From the NCBI GenBank assembly GCA_037447655.1, contig JBBHKE010000967.1, forward strand, positions 184,001 through 248,000: DNA of 64,000 bases, given 5' to 3'. Positions 1 through 11,335 of the stretch are shown piece after piece. How positions within the stretch are numbered: position 1 is the first letter of the stretch; every line of letters starts with the position of its first letter. Source of the stretch: Zygnema cylindricum. Its lineage: Eukaryota > Streptophyta > Zygnematophyceae > Zygnematales > Zygnemataceae. The notes beneath the pieces were generated by a model. It saw nothing but the letters and a program-made list of their open reading frames with translations. It was not told the origin of the DNA and searched no databases. The position numbers and the translations under genes are program-made.

Positions 1-1756
1 TTCGATGTGTATTCTCCCCGTTGTCCGATCTTAGCGCCAATATTAGAACTCCATGAAGCTTTTCCGCCCACGCTTTGTAGTGTTTGAAGTGAGTAAACAC
101 TTCACTTTTATGTTGCATGAAGTAAACTTTGGTGTACCTCGAGTAGTCATCTGTAAATGTGACCATATAGTGGACCCCTCCAACCGAAGCCACTTGTGAA
201 GGACCGAGAACATCAAAATGGATCAGCTGCAGAACTTTTCCGATCTATGGTGTGTTTCCTGTGGAAATGGCAATTTGTGGATCTTGCCAAGTGAACAACC
301 ATCGCATGTTTTTACAGGATGAGATGTGAGAGAAACTCCATCAACTTTTCCCGAATTCACCATTTTCTTTAGACTATCAGAATTCATGTGTCCTAATCTC
401 TTATGCCACAACTCATTATTACATTCGACACTAGAGTAGAAAACATCATTTTCCTTATATTCAGCAATGTCTATCCGGTACATTTTGCTCGCATCTCTAG
501 TTCCTGTAACTGCGACTTTCCTTTTCTTGCTAACATCCTACCTCCCTCCTTTCAAAACAACTTCAAAGTCTTTGCTCTCCACTAATGATGTAGAAAAAAG
601 ATTTTTCTTAAAATCTGGAACATACAAAACATGGTGAAGGGTTCTCTCTACCGACTTTACCCCCACATCTACTATTAATGATACATCACCCTGAGCTGAG
701 ATTTGAACACTCATGCCGCAAACATAGTAGATACTATTTGGAGATGTTTGCTGCAGATTCGTAAAAGCAGCCTTGTTCCAACACATGTGGGCAGACGCTC
801 CTGTGTCCATGATCCATCCCGCATCCTTTGGACCCTCTATGGCAGCCGCCATAGCAATTAAATTCGCGTCCTCTTGCTCATTGAAGCTGAGAGACTCATC
901 TGCATCAATTGCAGAAGCTGAAAAAAGAGCATTTCCACGGGAAGGATTTCCAGAAAAACCTCTGTGATACTCGCTCAGTTGCCAACCTGGCCTGTATAAA
1001 CCTGTCTCATTAGCCTTCTTCAATTTAGGACAGTACCTTTATCCATGACCCTTCTCATAACAATAGAAACAAGTAGTAGTAGATGGCCTATTCTGCCTCT
1101 GATTGAATTGATTCTCATTCTGGTTAAACTGATTGCTAATTTGATTAAACTAATTTCGTTTGTCAAAGTCTGTTGCAAATGCTTCAACCTTTTCTTCTCC
1201 CTCAAGGATTTTAGTATTTGTTTCTTCCTCCAATATAAGATTATACTCTAACTGAAATGACCAGCTAGTTTAATCATGGCTCTTTAATTGAACAGACACA
1301 CCCTTCATGCTACTAGTGAGACCTCTAATAAGCAAAGTTGCCTGTTGAAACTCAGGAAATGACCCCCAAGCACAAGAGTGAGCATCAATGAGCTCGCGAT
1401 AATTGTCACAATACTCAACCATAGTTCCCCCCGTGTATTTGTATCCCCAAATTTTTCCAGCCACCAAGAGCTCCTCCTAAACATTCGCTTTCTCAAAAGC
1501 GGATTTGAGTGATGTCCAAATCTCTTTCGCCTTCTTCATTTTCAGTCGAGACATTACCAAATTTTCTAAAATACAAAGAATTAGATTGTTCCTTGCCATT
1601 GAATTATTCTTCGCCCAAGTTGGATCTGTTTCATCAAGGGAGCTATCCAAGACCCCCAATAAGTCAACAATTTCAAACGACGATTCAACCATCGCCGCCG
1701 AGTACGCATACTTTTGGCCATTTAAAATAGGAATTCTTGACGAAAGGCCCATAACG
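1..1756 (-). pseudogene. Cop1 copia element A, internal region (gag, protease, integrase start), broken
   Basis: This is the 5' half of a Ty1/copia retrotransposon polyprotein, read right to left. Gag starts at 1815, inside the flanking LTR, and runs to about 1270. A CCHC zinc knuckle lies near 1020-1090 and contains an in-frame stop. The aspartic protease follows at 538-1023, with the intact motif MDTGASAHMC. The GAG-pre-integrase segment is at 223-483 (ELWHKRLGHM, then a C-x2-C pair). The integrase start reaches the window edge. Frameshifts and stops separate these pieces, so the copy is dead. The rest of the element, including RT, RNase H and the 3' LTR, lies beyond position 1. The order gag-PR-INT is diagnostic of copia. 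Confidence 0.93.
1746..1755 (-). other. Primer-binding site of Cop1-A (half initiator tRNA-Met type)
   Basis: On the minus strand this reads GTTATGGGCC, one base after the LTR end. It complements the 5' half of eukaryotic initiator tRNA-Met up to the anticodon loop, as in Drosophila copia. It also forms gag codons for Val-Met-Gly. Confidence 0.7.
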
Positions 1757-2743
1757 TGTTGTTTTACAACCACCGTTGCAGGCGGAGAACCAGCAGCAGT
1801 AGTGGAAGTAGACATGAAAAAAAGCAGAAACTATCAAAGTACCTACTCCATAGCAAATTTAGAACTGACACAAAATATGACTCAAAAAGCCACTATGCTT
1901 CAAATTTGCCACAGTGATACACAATACGGTAAACTGACAATTCCCAATATTGCAGCCCAAATGACCCGGTAAACCATAAGATATGATGTCTGGAAGTTTC
2001 CCAAAAACTGCCCTTAGAAAATCATATTCCCAAAACTGGATACTACAAAATTGGCTAAGTCCTAAGTTATATACTCACAGTGTATATCTACTGATCTACT
2101 CTAATTCGGTTAACCGTTAATACGGTTATTATCCTGACTAACAACAAAGCATCCTACCCGTACGTCACTGTACCTCAAAACCCTAATTACTATTTTCTAA
2201 AAACCTGATTAATGCAACACTATTTTATATCACACTAAACAACAAACTAATGTTATTCAGATATTTACAGAAATTGAACCGTACACAAAACGTTCTAACC
2301 GTACACAAAACGTTCCAAATGCTTAGTCAGCGGTGACCGCTAAAGTCCAGCCGAATGTGGTCGTGTAGTACGAAGCACCTGAGTGCTTCGTCACTTGTGG
2401 TCCCACGCGAATCATGCTTGTGGTCCCAGGTGAATAGTCCGTTGGAACATATTTGATCGACGATGGTACCGTCGAGTTGTACCATATGTTTCCGGAATAC
2501 CCGGAACAGATCCCTTTCGTCCGATCATGTGAATCGCATCGTCAACCTTTTGACACGTATGGCTGACTGTCGGCGCTACTCCGAAAAACCTACATACGTT
2601 CTTTCGCCGACATGTGTCCCTGCAAAAGTACAATACACTCTACTGTACCTTTTGCAGGTAAGTATTACAGTAGACTATTAGGAAAAATATCCTAAGTTAT
2701 TTGTACCCCTATTTACTGAAATAAAGATTTATGAATTACAACA
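1757..2743 (-). repeat. 5' LTR of Cop1 element A
   Basis: This 987-bp long terminal repeat has TGTTG/CAACA ends on both strands and matches the LTRs at 14890, 20042, 20869, 27008 and 32702. Its element-sense 5' end is at 2743 and its 3' end at 1757, one base before the primer-binding site. It contains the gag ATG (1813-1815), a hairpin CGAAGCAC/GTGCTTCG (2371-2390), a doubled motif ACAAAACGTTC (2284-2316), and two units of a 'gaatca-gcttgtggtccc' repeat near 2395-2435. The base run after the right end is CATAA; its partner duplication is outside the window. Confidence 0.9.
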
Positions 2744-3007
2744 CATAATAGGTACCAAACCACTATTAGTACTTTATATAGACGTACGCTTTAAATTTCG
2801 CGACTACTTTGACCCCAAACCCGTTTCAATGTTATCCACCTATTATTTTGACCCCTAGCTGTCACCTAAATACACCTATCGCTATATCTTTCGAAATAGG
2901 ACTCTAAATCGCGCGATTCTTTCGCGGACGTCCACCAAATTTAGTACTCTATATTCATAACACCTAAATACCCCTTTACAAAAAAGTTTGATCGGTTGTT
3001 ACTGTTA

Positions 3008-3095
3008 CACAGTATGCCTACGTTGCGCGAGTTTTGTGCCAAGCTTTGTGCACCTTCCAAAGGCCTACCATAAAAACGCCTACTTTTGGACTATG
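3008..3095 (+). repeat. Direct repeat, left copy (partner at 7098-7184)
   Basis: A segment of about 88 bases starting ACAGTATGCCTACGTTGC recurs in the same orientation at 7098-7184 with few differences. The two copies bracket the transposon-rich block between them. I do not recognise the family. The preceding stretch, 2744-3007, shows no gene. Confidence 0.7.
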
Positions 3096-3180
3096 GATCA
3101 TATCGAGTCCAGTTCTCTGCTAGATACTGGCATTTCGGCAAGGTCGCGAATATTTGGGTGAAATCCGTCAACCCGATCAC

Positions 3181-5941
3181 TACACCGTGTATCGCTATTA
3201 GTGTTAATGTTTTTTGGGAATTGCTAATTGTAGAGACATTTTTTGCTGCGCGCAGGTATTGTCACAAATTGTACATTTGAAATACGGTTTCGTACAAGCT
3301 GCGTAACTTTGGTTTTAGATTTGACGGTCAATCCGTCGAACAACTTCACTGGCGAAATATTGTAACGGCGGTGAAAAAACCGTCTCGCTTGCGAACGTCG
3401 ACCGTCATAAAAAAAAAAACAATTCACAAGGTCGGCGCAGGTTTACTGTAACAAAAATGCGGCAGCAACATATAAATAAAATGGTTGTGCGCACGTAGTT
3501 CACACACATTTGACTTAGGGCACTTTCCCATGTAACCAAACCTTTAATCTTGTAACTTTGTTTCTAGCAAAGATTCTCCGTACATCTTTATGAGCATTCC
3601 GATATAATCGCAAATATCTGTTACTTCAAAAAGTGACAAGCGTAGACGTGTACGAATCATGTGACACATAAACGATACACAAAATTTTGCGAAACTTCCA
3701 CTCAATTTCGATTTCAAACGTCCACCCGCACGTTGAATAGTTCTGTCACTTCGTAATATCTGCACGCTACATTGTCGACGTGGAGGTATTGTAGATGTTT
3801 AGGGTTTGTGACATTGTGACGTCACGCGCGTCACGCTCAACTATGACAGCGCCCATGTCACAATTTCTAAAACTTTCCGCCATGATTTCCCGCTTGTTGT
3901 TTTTTGTCTTTTCCTACTCTACTTGCCATCAAAGTATGCTCAAAGATACTAAAAAGAAATCGTTTTCATAGATCTTTCATTTGATACCATTACATACATT
4001 TTTCGTTGCAAAAATTGTGAGATAGACGTGGTAATGGGAGAGGGAGAGAGAGAGAGAGGCGCTTTCACAAACTTCGCTTTTGTGAAAAGGCGTTCGTTGG
4101 TGAAGCCCCCTCCACTTCCTATGTACGGAAAAAGGTGCACGGAAAAAAGTATGTACTGGCTGTAGACGTGCAGTGGGTTTTTTTTTTTAGGAAAATTTTG
4201 TCAAAAACCTGCGACACGTGCGAAATAATATGCATATTCGCCCACGTCGTGGAAATTTATTTAAAATCACCTCGCGAGGTGATTTTATAGAAAGTTTGAA
4301 GATGATCTGGAAGGACGCGAAAGTGGGTCGAAACTCGCTAAACGATAAACTGCATCGCGATAGACAACGAACTACGGTTACAGCTAACGTTTTAATGGAA
4401 CACAACTTGTACGGTAGCAATTTGAATTTTTTGGTACGGCTGCAGATTTTTTCCTTTTTTTCCAAGTTATAAAGGAAAACGACAGAAAATAACTGTAACT
4501 TTAGCACATGGGAAAGTGAAGTTATAGTTTAGTCGCAAAAATAAAATCTACTCGCGAACTAGGACGCTGAACCCGTGAAGTACTTTCTGTAGAGGTGTTG
4601 ATTCTTAAATAGTGTGACTTCATTTGGTCGCACGTGACGACGTGTCATTTTAGTTTCATCGATATTTAAAAGCGGATACGCTTTTTTATTTTGTACTAAG
4701 TTTATTTCGTTTCGTGCGAGTTCATACATGTTGTACGTCGTCCTTTAATTTGTGTCAGCGTCCAAGTCAAATGTCAGTGTGAACTACATGCGCGCAGCCA
4801 TTTTATTTATATGTGGCTGCCGCAGTTTTGTTGAAGTAAACCTGCGCAGGCCGTGTAATTTTTTTATTTTTTATGACGGTTGACGTTCGCAAGAGAGACA
4901 TTATTTTAACCGTCGTTACAATAATCCGCCAATCAAAGTTGTTCGACGGATTGACCGTCTAATTTGAACTTAAAGGTACGTAGCTTGTACAAAACTGTAC
5001 TTCAAATGTACAATTTTTGACAGCTACACCGCGAATCGTAATTAGAGTAAATTACTCTAATTCGGTCGCTCGAAATTTTGACTCCATGACATCAAATAGA
5101 GTAAACGATTCTATTTTTTTCATTATTCTAATTTAGGTAAGTTTAATTAGCGTAAAAAAATGTAATAAATGTTTGCTTTAAATAGTTTGGAGTACGGACG
5201 ACGTTTGACCGTGCAAAATTGTACTTTTTTAAGTAAAAAGGTACAAATAATGATTTAATAGAATCGCGCTCGCATGTGAAATCGCACTAAACGAAAAACT
5301 AATAACATTGAGAAAAAGCCGTTCGCATAACTCTCGTCCGTCGACAGTATCGTCGTCAGTGTGAACATTAACTGACATTCAGCGCGACAAATAGCACTAA
5401 CGTCATAATGACGTCAAAACAATACGGACTGACAGATTTTGAACGTCTACGTAATTTAGTGTTCATAATTTCAGCGTGGATAATTATTACCGACATAACC
5501 CAATATAGAGTAATTAAATAAATTAGAGTAAACTTCCTTTATGAAAAAGTTTTATCACCTAAATTAGAGTTCATTACTCTAATTGTTTTTTTTTTTACTC
5601 TAATTTTTTCATTACTCTAATTACGATTCGCGGTGTACCGGCGCGCAGCAAAAATAGTCTCTGCCATTAGCAATTCCCTGTTTTTTTAGTCTCTTAAAAC
5701 ATCTTTTCTCCGTACATACATGTCAGATTGTGAATCGCAATTCCCTGTTTTTTTTAGTCTCTTAAAACATCTTTTCTCCGTACATACATGTCGGATTGTG
5801 AATTTGACAGTTGCGATTGAAAGATAAAATTCCTACCTTTCAATTGGCGGTCTCGATATGAAAATCGTTGAAGTGTGTACGGAGAAAATATGTTTTTGAA
5901 TGGCGAAAAAAATAGTAACACTCATAGCGATACACGGTGTA
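3181..5941. mobile_element. Non-autonomous DNA transposon with long terminal inverted repeats (T1)
   Basis: The element starts TACACCGTGTATCGCTATTA and ends with the near-perfect reverse complement. The inverted arms extend inward: about 3219-3260 pairs with 5640-5685, and about 3265-3520 pairs with 4765-5022. The outer TA at each end could be a TA target duplication, as for Tc1/mariner-like elements. No transposase ORF is visible in the 3530-4765 centre, so it would have moved in trans. The right arm is interrupted by a second transposon (5025-5637). It also carries a local tandem duplication (about 5684-5735 and 5737-5798, starting with CAATTCCCTG). Confidence 0.7.
5025..5637. mobile_element. 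TACACCG-type MITE nested in T1
   Basis: This 613-bp element has perfect terminal inverted repeats of about 26 bp, beginning TACACCGCGAATCGTAATTA and ending with the complement. The interior is rich in short palindromic 'attagagtaa/ttactctaat' words. It has no coding potential. It splits the right inverted arm of T1, so it inserted after T1. The terminal TA bases fit a TA duplication. Confidence 0.8.
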
Positions 5942-5944
5942 CTG

Positions 5945-6165
5945 TACACCGCCAATCGCTATTAGCGTATTGAATGCTAATTCGGTCTCGCTTTTTTTTT
6001 CTCAAATTCTCAAATAGAATTATCCATACTATTTAGAAAAAACCCTAATTTCTAATTAGAGTAAACGATTTCTTTCAAAGTTTTCAAATTCTTGATTAGC
6101 GTAAATCACTGTAATTATTCCTATACGCTAAAGAAACCTGTACGCTAATAGCGACTGGCGGTGTA
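5945..6165. mobile_element. Short TACACCG-type MITE
   Basis: This 221-bp element has inverted ends of 25 bases with one mismatch, beginning TACACCGCCAATCGCTATTA. It lies three bases beyond the right end of T1 and has related termini. No ORF is present. Confidence 0.75.
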
Positions 6166-6242
6166 CTTGTGCTCGATACTAGTAGGTCAGGATATGTCAC
6201 CAGGATACGTTTTGAACCAGTTCAAAAGTAGGTGACCGTACG

Positions 6243-6306
6243 CCAATACAATATGCCTATTGTACGCAAAAACATACAATATGCCCTAAGACCCATATTG
6301 TATTGG
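6243..6306. repeat. Perfect 13-bp inverted repeat (hairpin)
   Basis: CCAATACAATATG at 6243-6255 pairs with CATATTGTATTGG at 6294-6306 across a 38-base loop. The loop holds further 'acaatatgcc' words. It may be a small foldback element. No gene is visible in 6166-6600. Confidence 0.6.
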
Positions 6307-6600
6307 TCGCAAAATGAAATAAAATAGGAACAGGGTTGAGTTGCACATCGATCGATAGAGAATTAAGCGACATGTCTAAATTTTGAGAAAAAATCGGACA
6401 AAAAAAATGTTTTTGTGAGTTTTGAGGGACTTTTTATTTAAACCGTCAGATTTGGACGATCGAACGGTCGCTGATAAAAGTAGGCGATTTAAGAAGATCA
6501 CATGAAAAGCCCATAACACAACTTACGAAAGGACAATCTGTCATATTAACGTCTGCAATTTTGAGGGCCACACTAAATAAAGCCTCAAATTGACCAACCA

Positions 6601-6638
6601 GGCAGTGTGGGACGATAAAAAAAAAATACCACACTGCC
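6601..6638. repeat. Perfect 10-bp hairpin
   Basis: GGCAGTGTGG and CCACACTGCC face each other around an A-rich loop of 18 bases. No transcript features accompany it. The surrounding 6420-7090 shows no supportable gene. Confidence 0.5.
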
Positions 6639-7097
6639 AAAAAATTTACCAAAACCTACGGACCAACCCCGTTGACGTTCACACAGTCGAAACGCGACTG
6701 TCAGACGAATATGTGCGAACGCGATTTTTTACGACATGGTTTTTTTCCCTTTTTAGAACGCACATTCTCATGCGTCCGCGGTTACTAAAACTAATTCATT
6801 GTACTTTTTAACTTAAAAAGGTACATTTATGAACTGTCTGACACTGACCGTACACCACTCTATTTAAGAGACAATGTACTTCTATTTTTTACTGTACTTG
6901 GAAAATCGCCCTAATTAGAGTAATGAAAAATATAGAATAAACTACGCTATTTGAGAATTTTCCCGGTTTTTTTCCCACGAAATGTCATCCTACGCCGTGT
7001 CAGTTCGCTAAAAAATTCCGTCCGGCGGCATGCGTTGTACTTTGATCTTAAGCCAGATTCGGACGTTCGTATAGGAGTGTGCACAACGGACAAACAT

Positions 7098-7184
7098 ACA
7101 GTATGCCTACGTTGCCCGAGTTTTGTGCAAAATTTTGTGCGCCTACCAAAGGCCTACCATAAAAAAAGCCTACTTTTGAACTAT
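7098..7184 (+). repeat. Direct repeat, right copy (partner at 3008-3095)
   Basis: This repeats the 3008-3095 segment, including the words TTTTGTGC and AAAGGCCTACCATAAAA. The following 7185-8034 is AT-rich and A-rich with no gene I can support. Confidence 0.7.
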
Positions 7185-8034
7185 GTTTTGAACCGTAAAA
7201 GGTGATTTTTTTGAGTTTATCTATTCAATTTATCACGAGGTGATGTGGCAAATAAACCTTTTTATTTATAGTTTTATGTTTCTACATTGGAAATAGAGAA
7301 AATATTGAGAATTTATTGTTGTTATTGGAAAACTAGTTGATTTTATTGAAAAGCCCAAGTTTACAACTCTCAACATGAAAAAACTCCTATATGATTCAGG
7401 ACTACAAGACAAAACCTGCTCCAAATGGATAACATCATGGTTTAAACTCAAATTAGACAAACTCCTATCATAAGTTTAGAAGCTTATTTTCAGAAGCGTC
7501 TTTTTAAGTCTCGCACACTGTAAAAACATTTTCTCTCATATTACTCACCTGACTCAAAATAAGCTCCAGCAAAATCTCAAGTTATAAGGTGTTTCTATGT
7601 TGACTTCTTTACTCCAGCAATTGCTCTTTCTATCACTATTGGGGTAATGCAGGATAAATTAAAAGAGCACGATGGTAAACCATCTGAGTTTGGGGGTACA
7701 AAAGGGGTGGCATGACCAACACTGAAAAACAACAATAAAAAACAAAAAGAGCGACGACAACACAAAAAAATGGAAGCAACAACAAGGAAAATAAAAGCAC
7801 CCTACCTCAAAATGAAAAGCACGGCAACTCACAAAAACAAAACTACAAACCCCAACCCTAACCCTAACTCAATTAAATATCTACGAAAAACAACCCCGTA
7901 AGTCCCCCCAGCTCGGGGGAGCACGTTGAGGGAGTTCCGGAGCACGGCGACGATCCATAACCACAACAGTCGATCGGAGGAGAATAGAAGCCTGCACTCG
8001 TTGTAGAGCCACAGATAAGCGTTGACGGTAAAAA

Positions 8035-8044
8035 NNNNNNNNNN
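8035..8044. other. Assembly gap (10 N)
   Basis: Ten N bases mark a scaffold join of unknown true length. Nearby 8045-8320 holds no recognisable gene. Confidence 0.99.
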
Positions 8045-8324
8045 TATGCACTCGAGTGGATCTAACAAAACCTTAAATATTTAGAAATAAAGTCAAATAT
8101 CCCCATTTTTATTGAATCCTATAAAAAAGATCATTATGAATGGAATTAATCACAAACTCATCGTTTTCCATGTCATCTCACATAACATGAAAACGTTCCT
8201 ATGCACAACCGCTTTCTTGCATACGTTCAAAAAGCCTCATCGCGGCTGTCAGTTCGTATCCACAGTTTTTCAACTGCTAAGTTAAGTGTACTAGTCTGCT
8301 TGTTCTATACAGGGCTCATAAGGC

Positions 8325-8616
8325 CTTTGTATTACCGTCGATCTGTATCATATGTTTCCGGAATACTCGGGACATATCTTGTTCGTCTGATCATGTGAAT
8401 TGAATCGTCAACTTTTTGACACCTATGCTTGACTGTCGGCGCTACTCCGAAAAACTTGCATACGTTCTTTCGCCAACACGTATCCTTGCAAAAGTACAAT
8501 ACACTCTACTGTACCTTTTGCTACTCAAACACTAATTAAGGTAAGTATTACTAGAAAAAATATCCTAAGTTATTTTTACCCCTATAAACTGAAATAAAGA
8601 TTTATAAAATCCAACA
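8325..8616 (-). repeat. Truncated Cop1 LTR
   Basis: About 290 bp matches the element-sense 5' part of the Cop1 LTR (for example 15627-15907), ending TCCAACA at 8616. The gag-proximal two thirds are missing. Directly after it comes GAGGGGTGTTGG, so the LTR end forms a small CCAACA/TGTTGG palindrome with its flank. Confidence 0.8.
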
Positions 8617-8726
8617 GAGGGGTGTTGGATTGGCATGTGAAGCCGGTCCAATACAGGGTAGAATATGGAATATCCATACTCGAACCGCCTGTAAGATATA
8701 GGTACGGACCCGCCAATCTCTACATC

Positions 8727-8798
8727 GAGCTGGTGGCACAGTGGAAGTGCGTTCACAGCTGAAGTGAAAGGTCCCAGGTTCGAACCCAAGCCGGCTCA
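8727..8798 (+). tRNA. tRNA-like sequence, probable pseudogene or SINE head
   Basis: The 72 bases fold as a cloverleaf. The acceptor stem is GAGCTGG with CCGGCTC (one G-U pair). The D stem is GCAC/GTGC, the anticodon stem TTCAC/GTGAA, the variable loop 5 bases, and the T loop TTCGAAC. Pol III box-like words are present: TGGCACAGTGG for box A and GGTTCGAACCC for box B. The anticodon loop AGCTGAA would give CTG (Gln), but position 33 is G instead of U. The T stem has two mismatched pairs, and no intron is visible. A functional tRNA gene is therefore unlikely. A tRNA-derived SINE or a pseudogene fits better. Confidence 0.5.
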
Positions 8799-8856
8799 AT
8801 TTTCCCAAGTGTGGGACATGCCGAATCCCGGATTTCTTGGAAATCAACAGCAACTT

Positions 8857-10862
8857 ATAACACGCTGAAGGAGCGGTTGGTTACCGCCCCTGTGTTAGCT
8901 GTTCCCGACCCGGACTTACCTTTGACGATAATCACCAACGCCAGCGATACGGCTATTGGAGCTATTCTTATGCAAGATCAAGGGAAGGGCCTTCAACCCA
9001 TTGCCTACGACAGTCGAAAACTAAATGCAGCAGAGCTTAACTAGGCCACCCATGAAAAAGAGACAATTGCGATCATCAATGCGCTTGAGGTTTGGAAATG
9101 TTTCGTCTAGGGAAAACAGATCACAATTATCACGGATCACCACGACCTACAATATCTGCAAACACAGAAGTTGTCCAGGAAACAAGTGCGATGGATGACG
9201 TTTCTCCAGACCTTCGGACCGGAACTGGTCATCGAGTATAAACCGGGCAAGACAAACTCGGCGGATGCGCTATCAGGACGACCCGGATTCACTGCGCCGG
9301 TAGCAGAGCAACGGCTGCAAGCATCGCAGCTTGTAAACGTAAACTTTGTGAAAGAGAATACCGCAGCCTCGACTGCAGCGCAAGATTTGAAACTCAGCGC
9401 AGTCACTAGTACAATGTAAGTTGACGAACAGTGGTTAAGCAGGATAAAGGCCGCCTACAGTGACGACAACACGCTGAAGGAACTCATTAAACGGAAGGTA
9501 CTAGTTCGAACCGCCAATGGTATGTGGCGGTACAGACCGAGTAAAACAACACGACTGTATGTTCCGACAAATACGAAGTTACGTCATATGATTCTGAAAA
9601 TGAATCACGATGAAGCGCTTAGTGGACATTTTGGGCGGGATAAGACGACCGCACGTGTCGCTGAGACTTATTACTGGCCAAACATGACTTGCGACATTGC
9701 GGAATATGTCCGGACATGTGACTCTTGTAATAGGAATAAATCGGATTCAGGGCAACAAGGTGTGTTACAACCCCTTCTTATACCATTTGTTCCTTGGAAG
9801 GCGATTTAGATGGATTTCATTGTAGCCTTTCCGCTGACTAACGAGGGCTACGACTCAATCTTCGTTGTCATAGATTATTTGACGAAAATGGCCCATTTCC
9901 TACCCACGTCCACCACCGCCACAGCGCGAGATATCGCGGACTTACTCTTTCGTGAGATATTCCGCCATCACGGACTTCCGAAGAGGATCCTCAGTGACCG
10001 CAATCGCAAATTCGTGAGCCACTTTTGGCAAAATCTATTTGCGCTGTGTGGCACGCACTTGGCTATGTCCACAGCTTATCACCCTCAAAATGATGGTCAG
10101 ATTCAAAGGGTGAATCGAACTCTGGAAGAGGCGTTGCGGGCTTATGTCTCGGTGCACTAAACGGATTGGGTGGACCATTTAACAACAATTGAGGTGGCGT
10201 ACAACAGTGCGGTGCATTCGTCTAGGAATGCTACGCCATTCTCCCTAAATAGACAACAGCCCACTCTTCCCCAAAATTTATTGGTAGCGGACTGCCATAC
10301 GCCAGCATCTCTGGATTTTGCCAAAACGCTGCAAGGGAACCTGGATAAGGCGGCTAAGGCGCTCCAGCTGGCGAAGGATCATCAAAAGCGCAGGCCAACG
10401 CTCACGGAAAGGATGCCGCCTTTAGCGTGGGGGAAAAGGTTCGCCTTAATATGGCAAACCTCTCCTTGCCAGGTGCCCTCTCTAAGAAGTTGGCACCGAA
10501 ATTCACGCGCCCATTCACATTTCTTTCTTTTGTGGGCGAAGTGGCTTATAAGTTGGATATTCCAAAGGACTGGCATATCCATAATGTCTTCCATGTTTCC
10601 CTTCTTAAACCATTCCGCGACCCTGACTCGATATTTCCTAAACGACGACAGCATGCCCCTTTACCACCCGTTCGGGGTACCTCGGACGAGTATGAGGTGG
10701 AGGAGATCCTTCAGTCGCGCCGCTCTCGAAATTCCAACTTTAATCAATATTTGGTGCGTTGGAAGGGCTACGATGCTGAGGATGACTCGTGGGTGGACGA
10801 GGAGGATCTGCATTCTCCAGAGTTGCTGCGCCGGTTTCAGCAGAGTGAGGACACTTGGCTAC
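8857..10862 (+). pseudogene. Gyp1-1 chromovirus pol fragment (RT end, RNase H, integrase, chromodomain)
   Basis: This is the 3' part of a Ty3/gypsy pol. The end of RT and RNase H lie at about 8857-9300 (LKERLVTAPVLAVPDPDLP, ITDHHDLQYL). The integrase HHCC zinc finger is at 9580-9740 (YYWPNMT, CDSCNRNK). The DDE core is at 9810-10160 (MDFIVAFP, VIDYLTKMAHF, YHPQNDGQI), with the continuation at 10170-10420. After a frame change, the C-terminal part at 10427-10862 carries a chromodomain (YLVRWKGYDAEDDSWVDEED). The chromodomain places it in the chromoviruses. It is 5' truncated next to the tRNA-like sequence and broken by stops near 9042, 9107, 9418, 9808 and 10158. Confidence 0.93.
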
Positions 10863-11335
10863 ACAAGAGGGGCAATCGCAGCGGCCTCAATAAAGGGGCG
10901 AAGCGCAGTGTCGCAACCATCGCACTTAAATTGGGGACGCGACAACGAAACGCAGCGGCGTTGTTACCTCACCGCAGCGCTACAGCAGCGCAGCTACCAC
11001 AGCGCAACATGGTTACGATGCCGTCAGAGGATCGCAGCGCAACCGCTGCGCTAACAGAAAAACGTAACGGCGCAATTGTGTTTCACCACGTTGATAACAA
11101 CGAACCCTTGGTTTCGCCGCAGCAGCGCAGTCTTATAAATGTTGGACACTGCGATACCCTCGCACGCTCCGACGCTTCGCGGAAACCAACAGTGAAACCC
11201 TCAACCTTTGTGGATAAAGCAGCCATCCGCCGTCGCGACCAACCGAGTCTCGGCAGCTTAGAGATTGCTTCTCTCCGCACGGTTAGTTTGCCTTCACTTC
11301 TGGAATTACCGGAATTGTCTTGTACAACAGTGTCT
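10863..11335 (+). promoter_or_regulatory. Gyp1-1 spacer between pol and accessory ORF, with TATA-like box
   Basis: The pol frame stays open through this spacer, but the sequence is dominated by repeated CGCAGCG/CAGCGCA words and has no domain. TATAAA at 11134-11139 lies 202 bases before the accessory ATG. The minus-strand copy at the other end of the window has the same arrangement at 203 bases. A subgenomic promoter is inferred, not shown. Confidence 0.45.

Noticed and set aside
1505-1972. 155-codon plus-strand frame over Cop1 gag
   Set aside because: It is antisense shadow of gag and LTR and appears in other copies only as broken frames.
7850-7870. Telomere-like CCCTAA repeats
   Set aside because: Only two to three units are present next to A-rich DNA; too short to be an interstitial telomere tract.
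8602-8853. Minus-strand ORF over the tRNA-like region
   Set aside because: Its GFEPGT string is the usual translation of a reversed pol III B box, not a protein gene.
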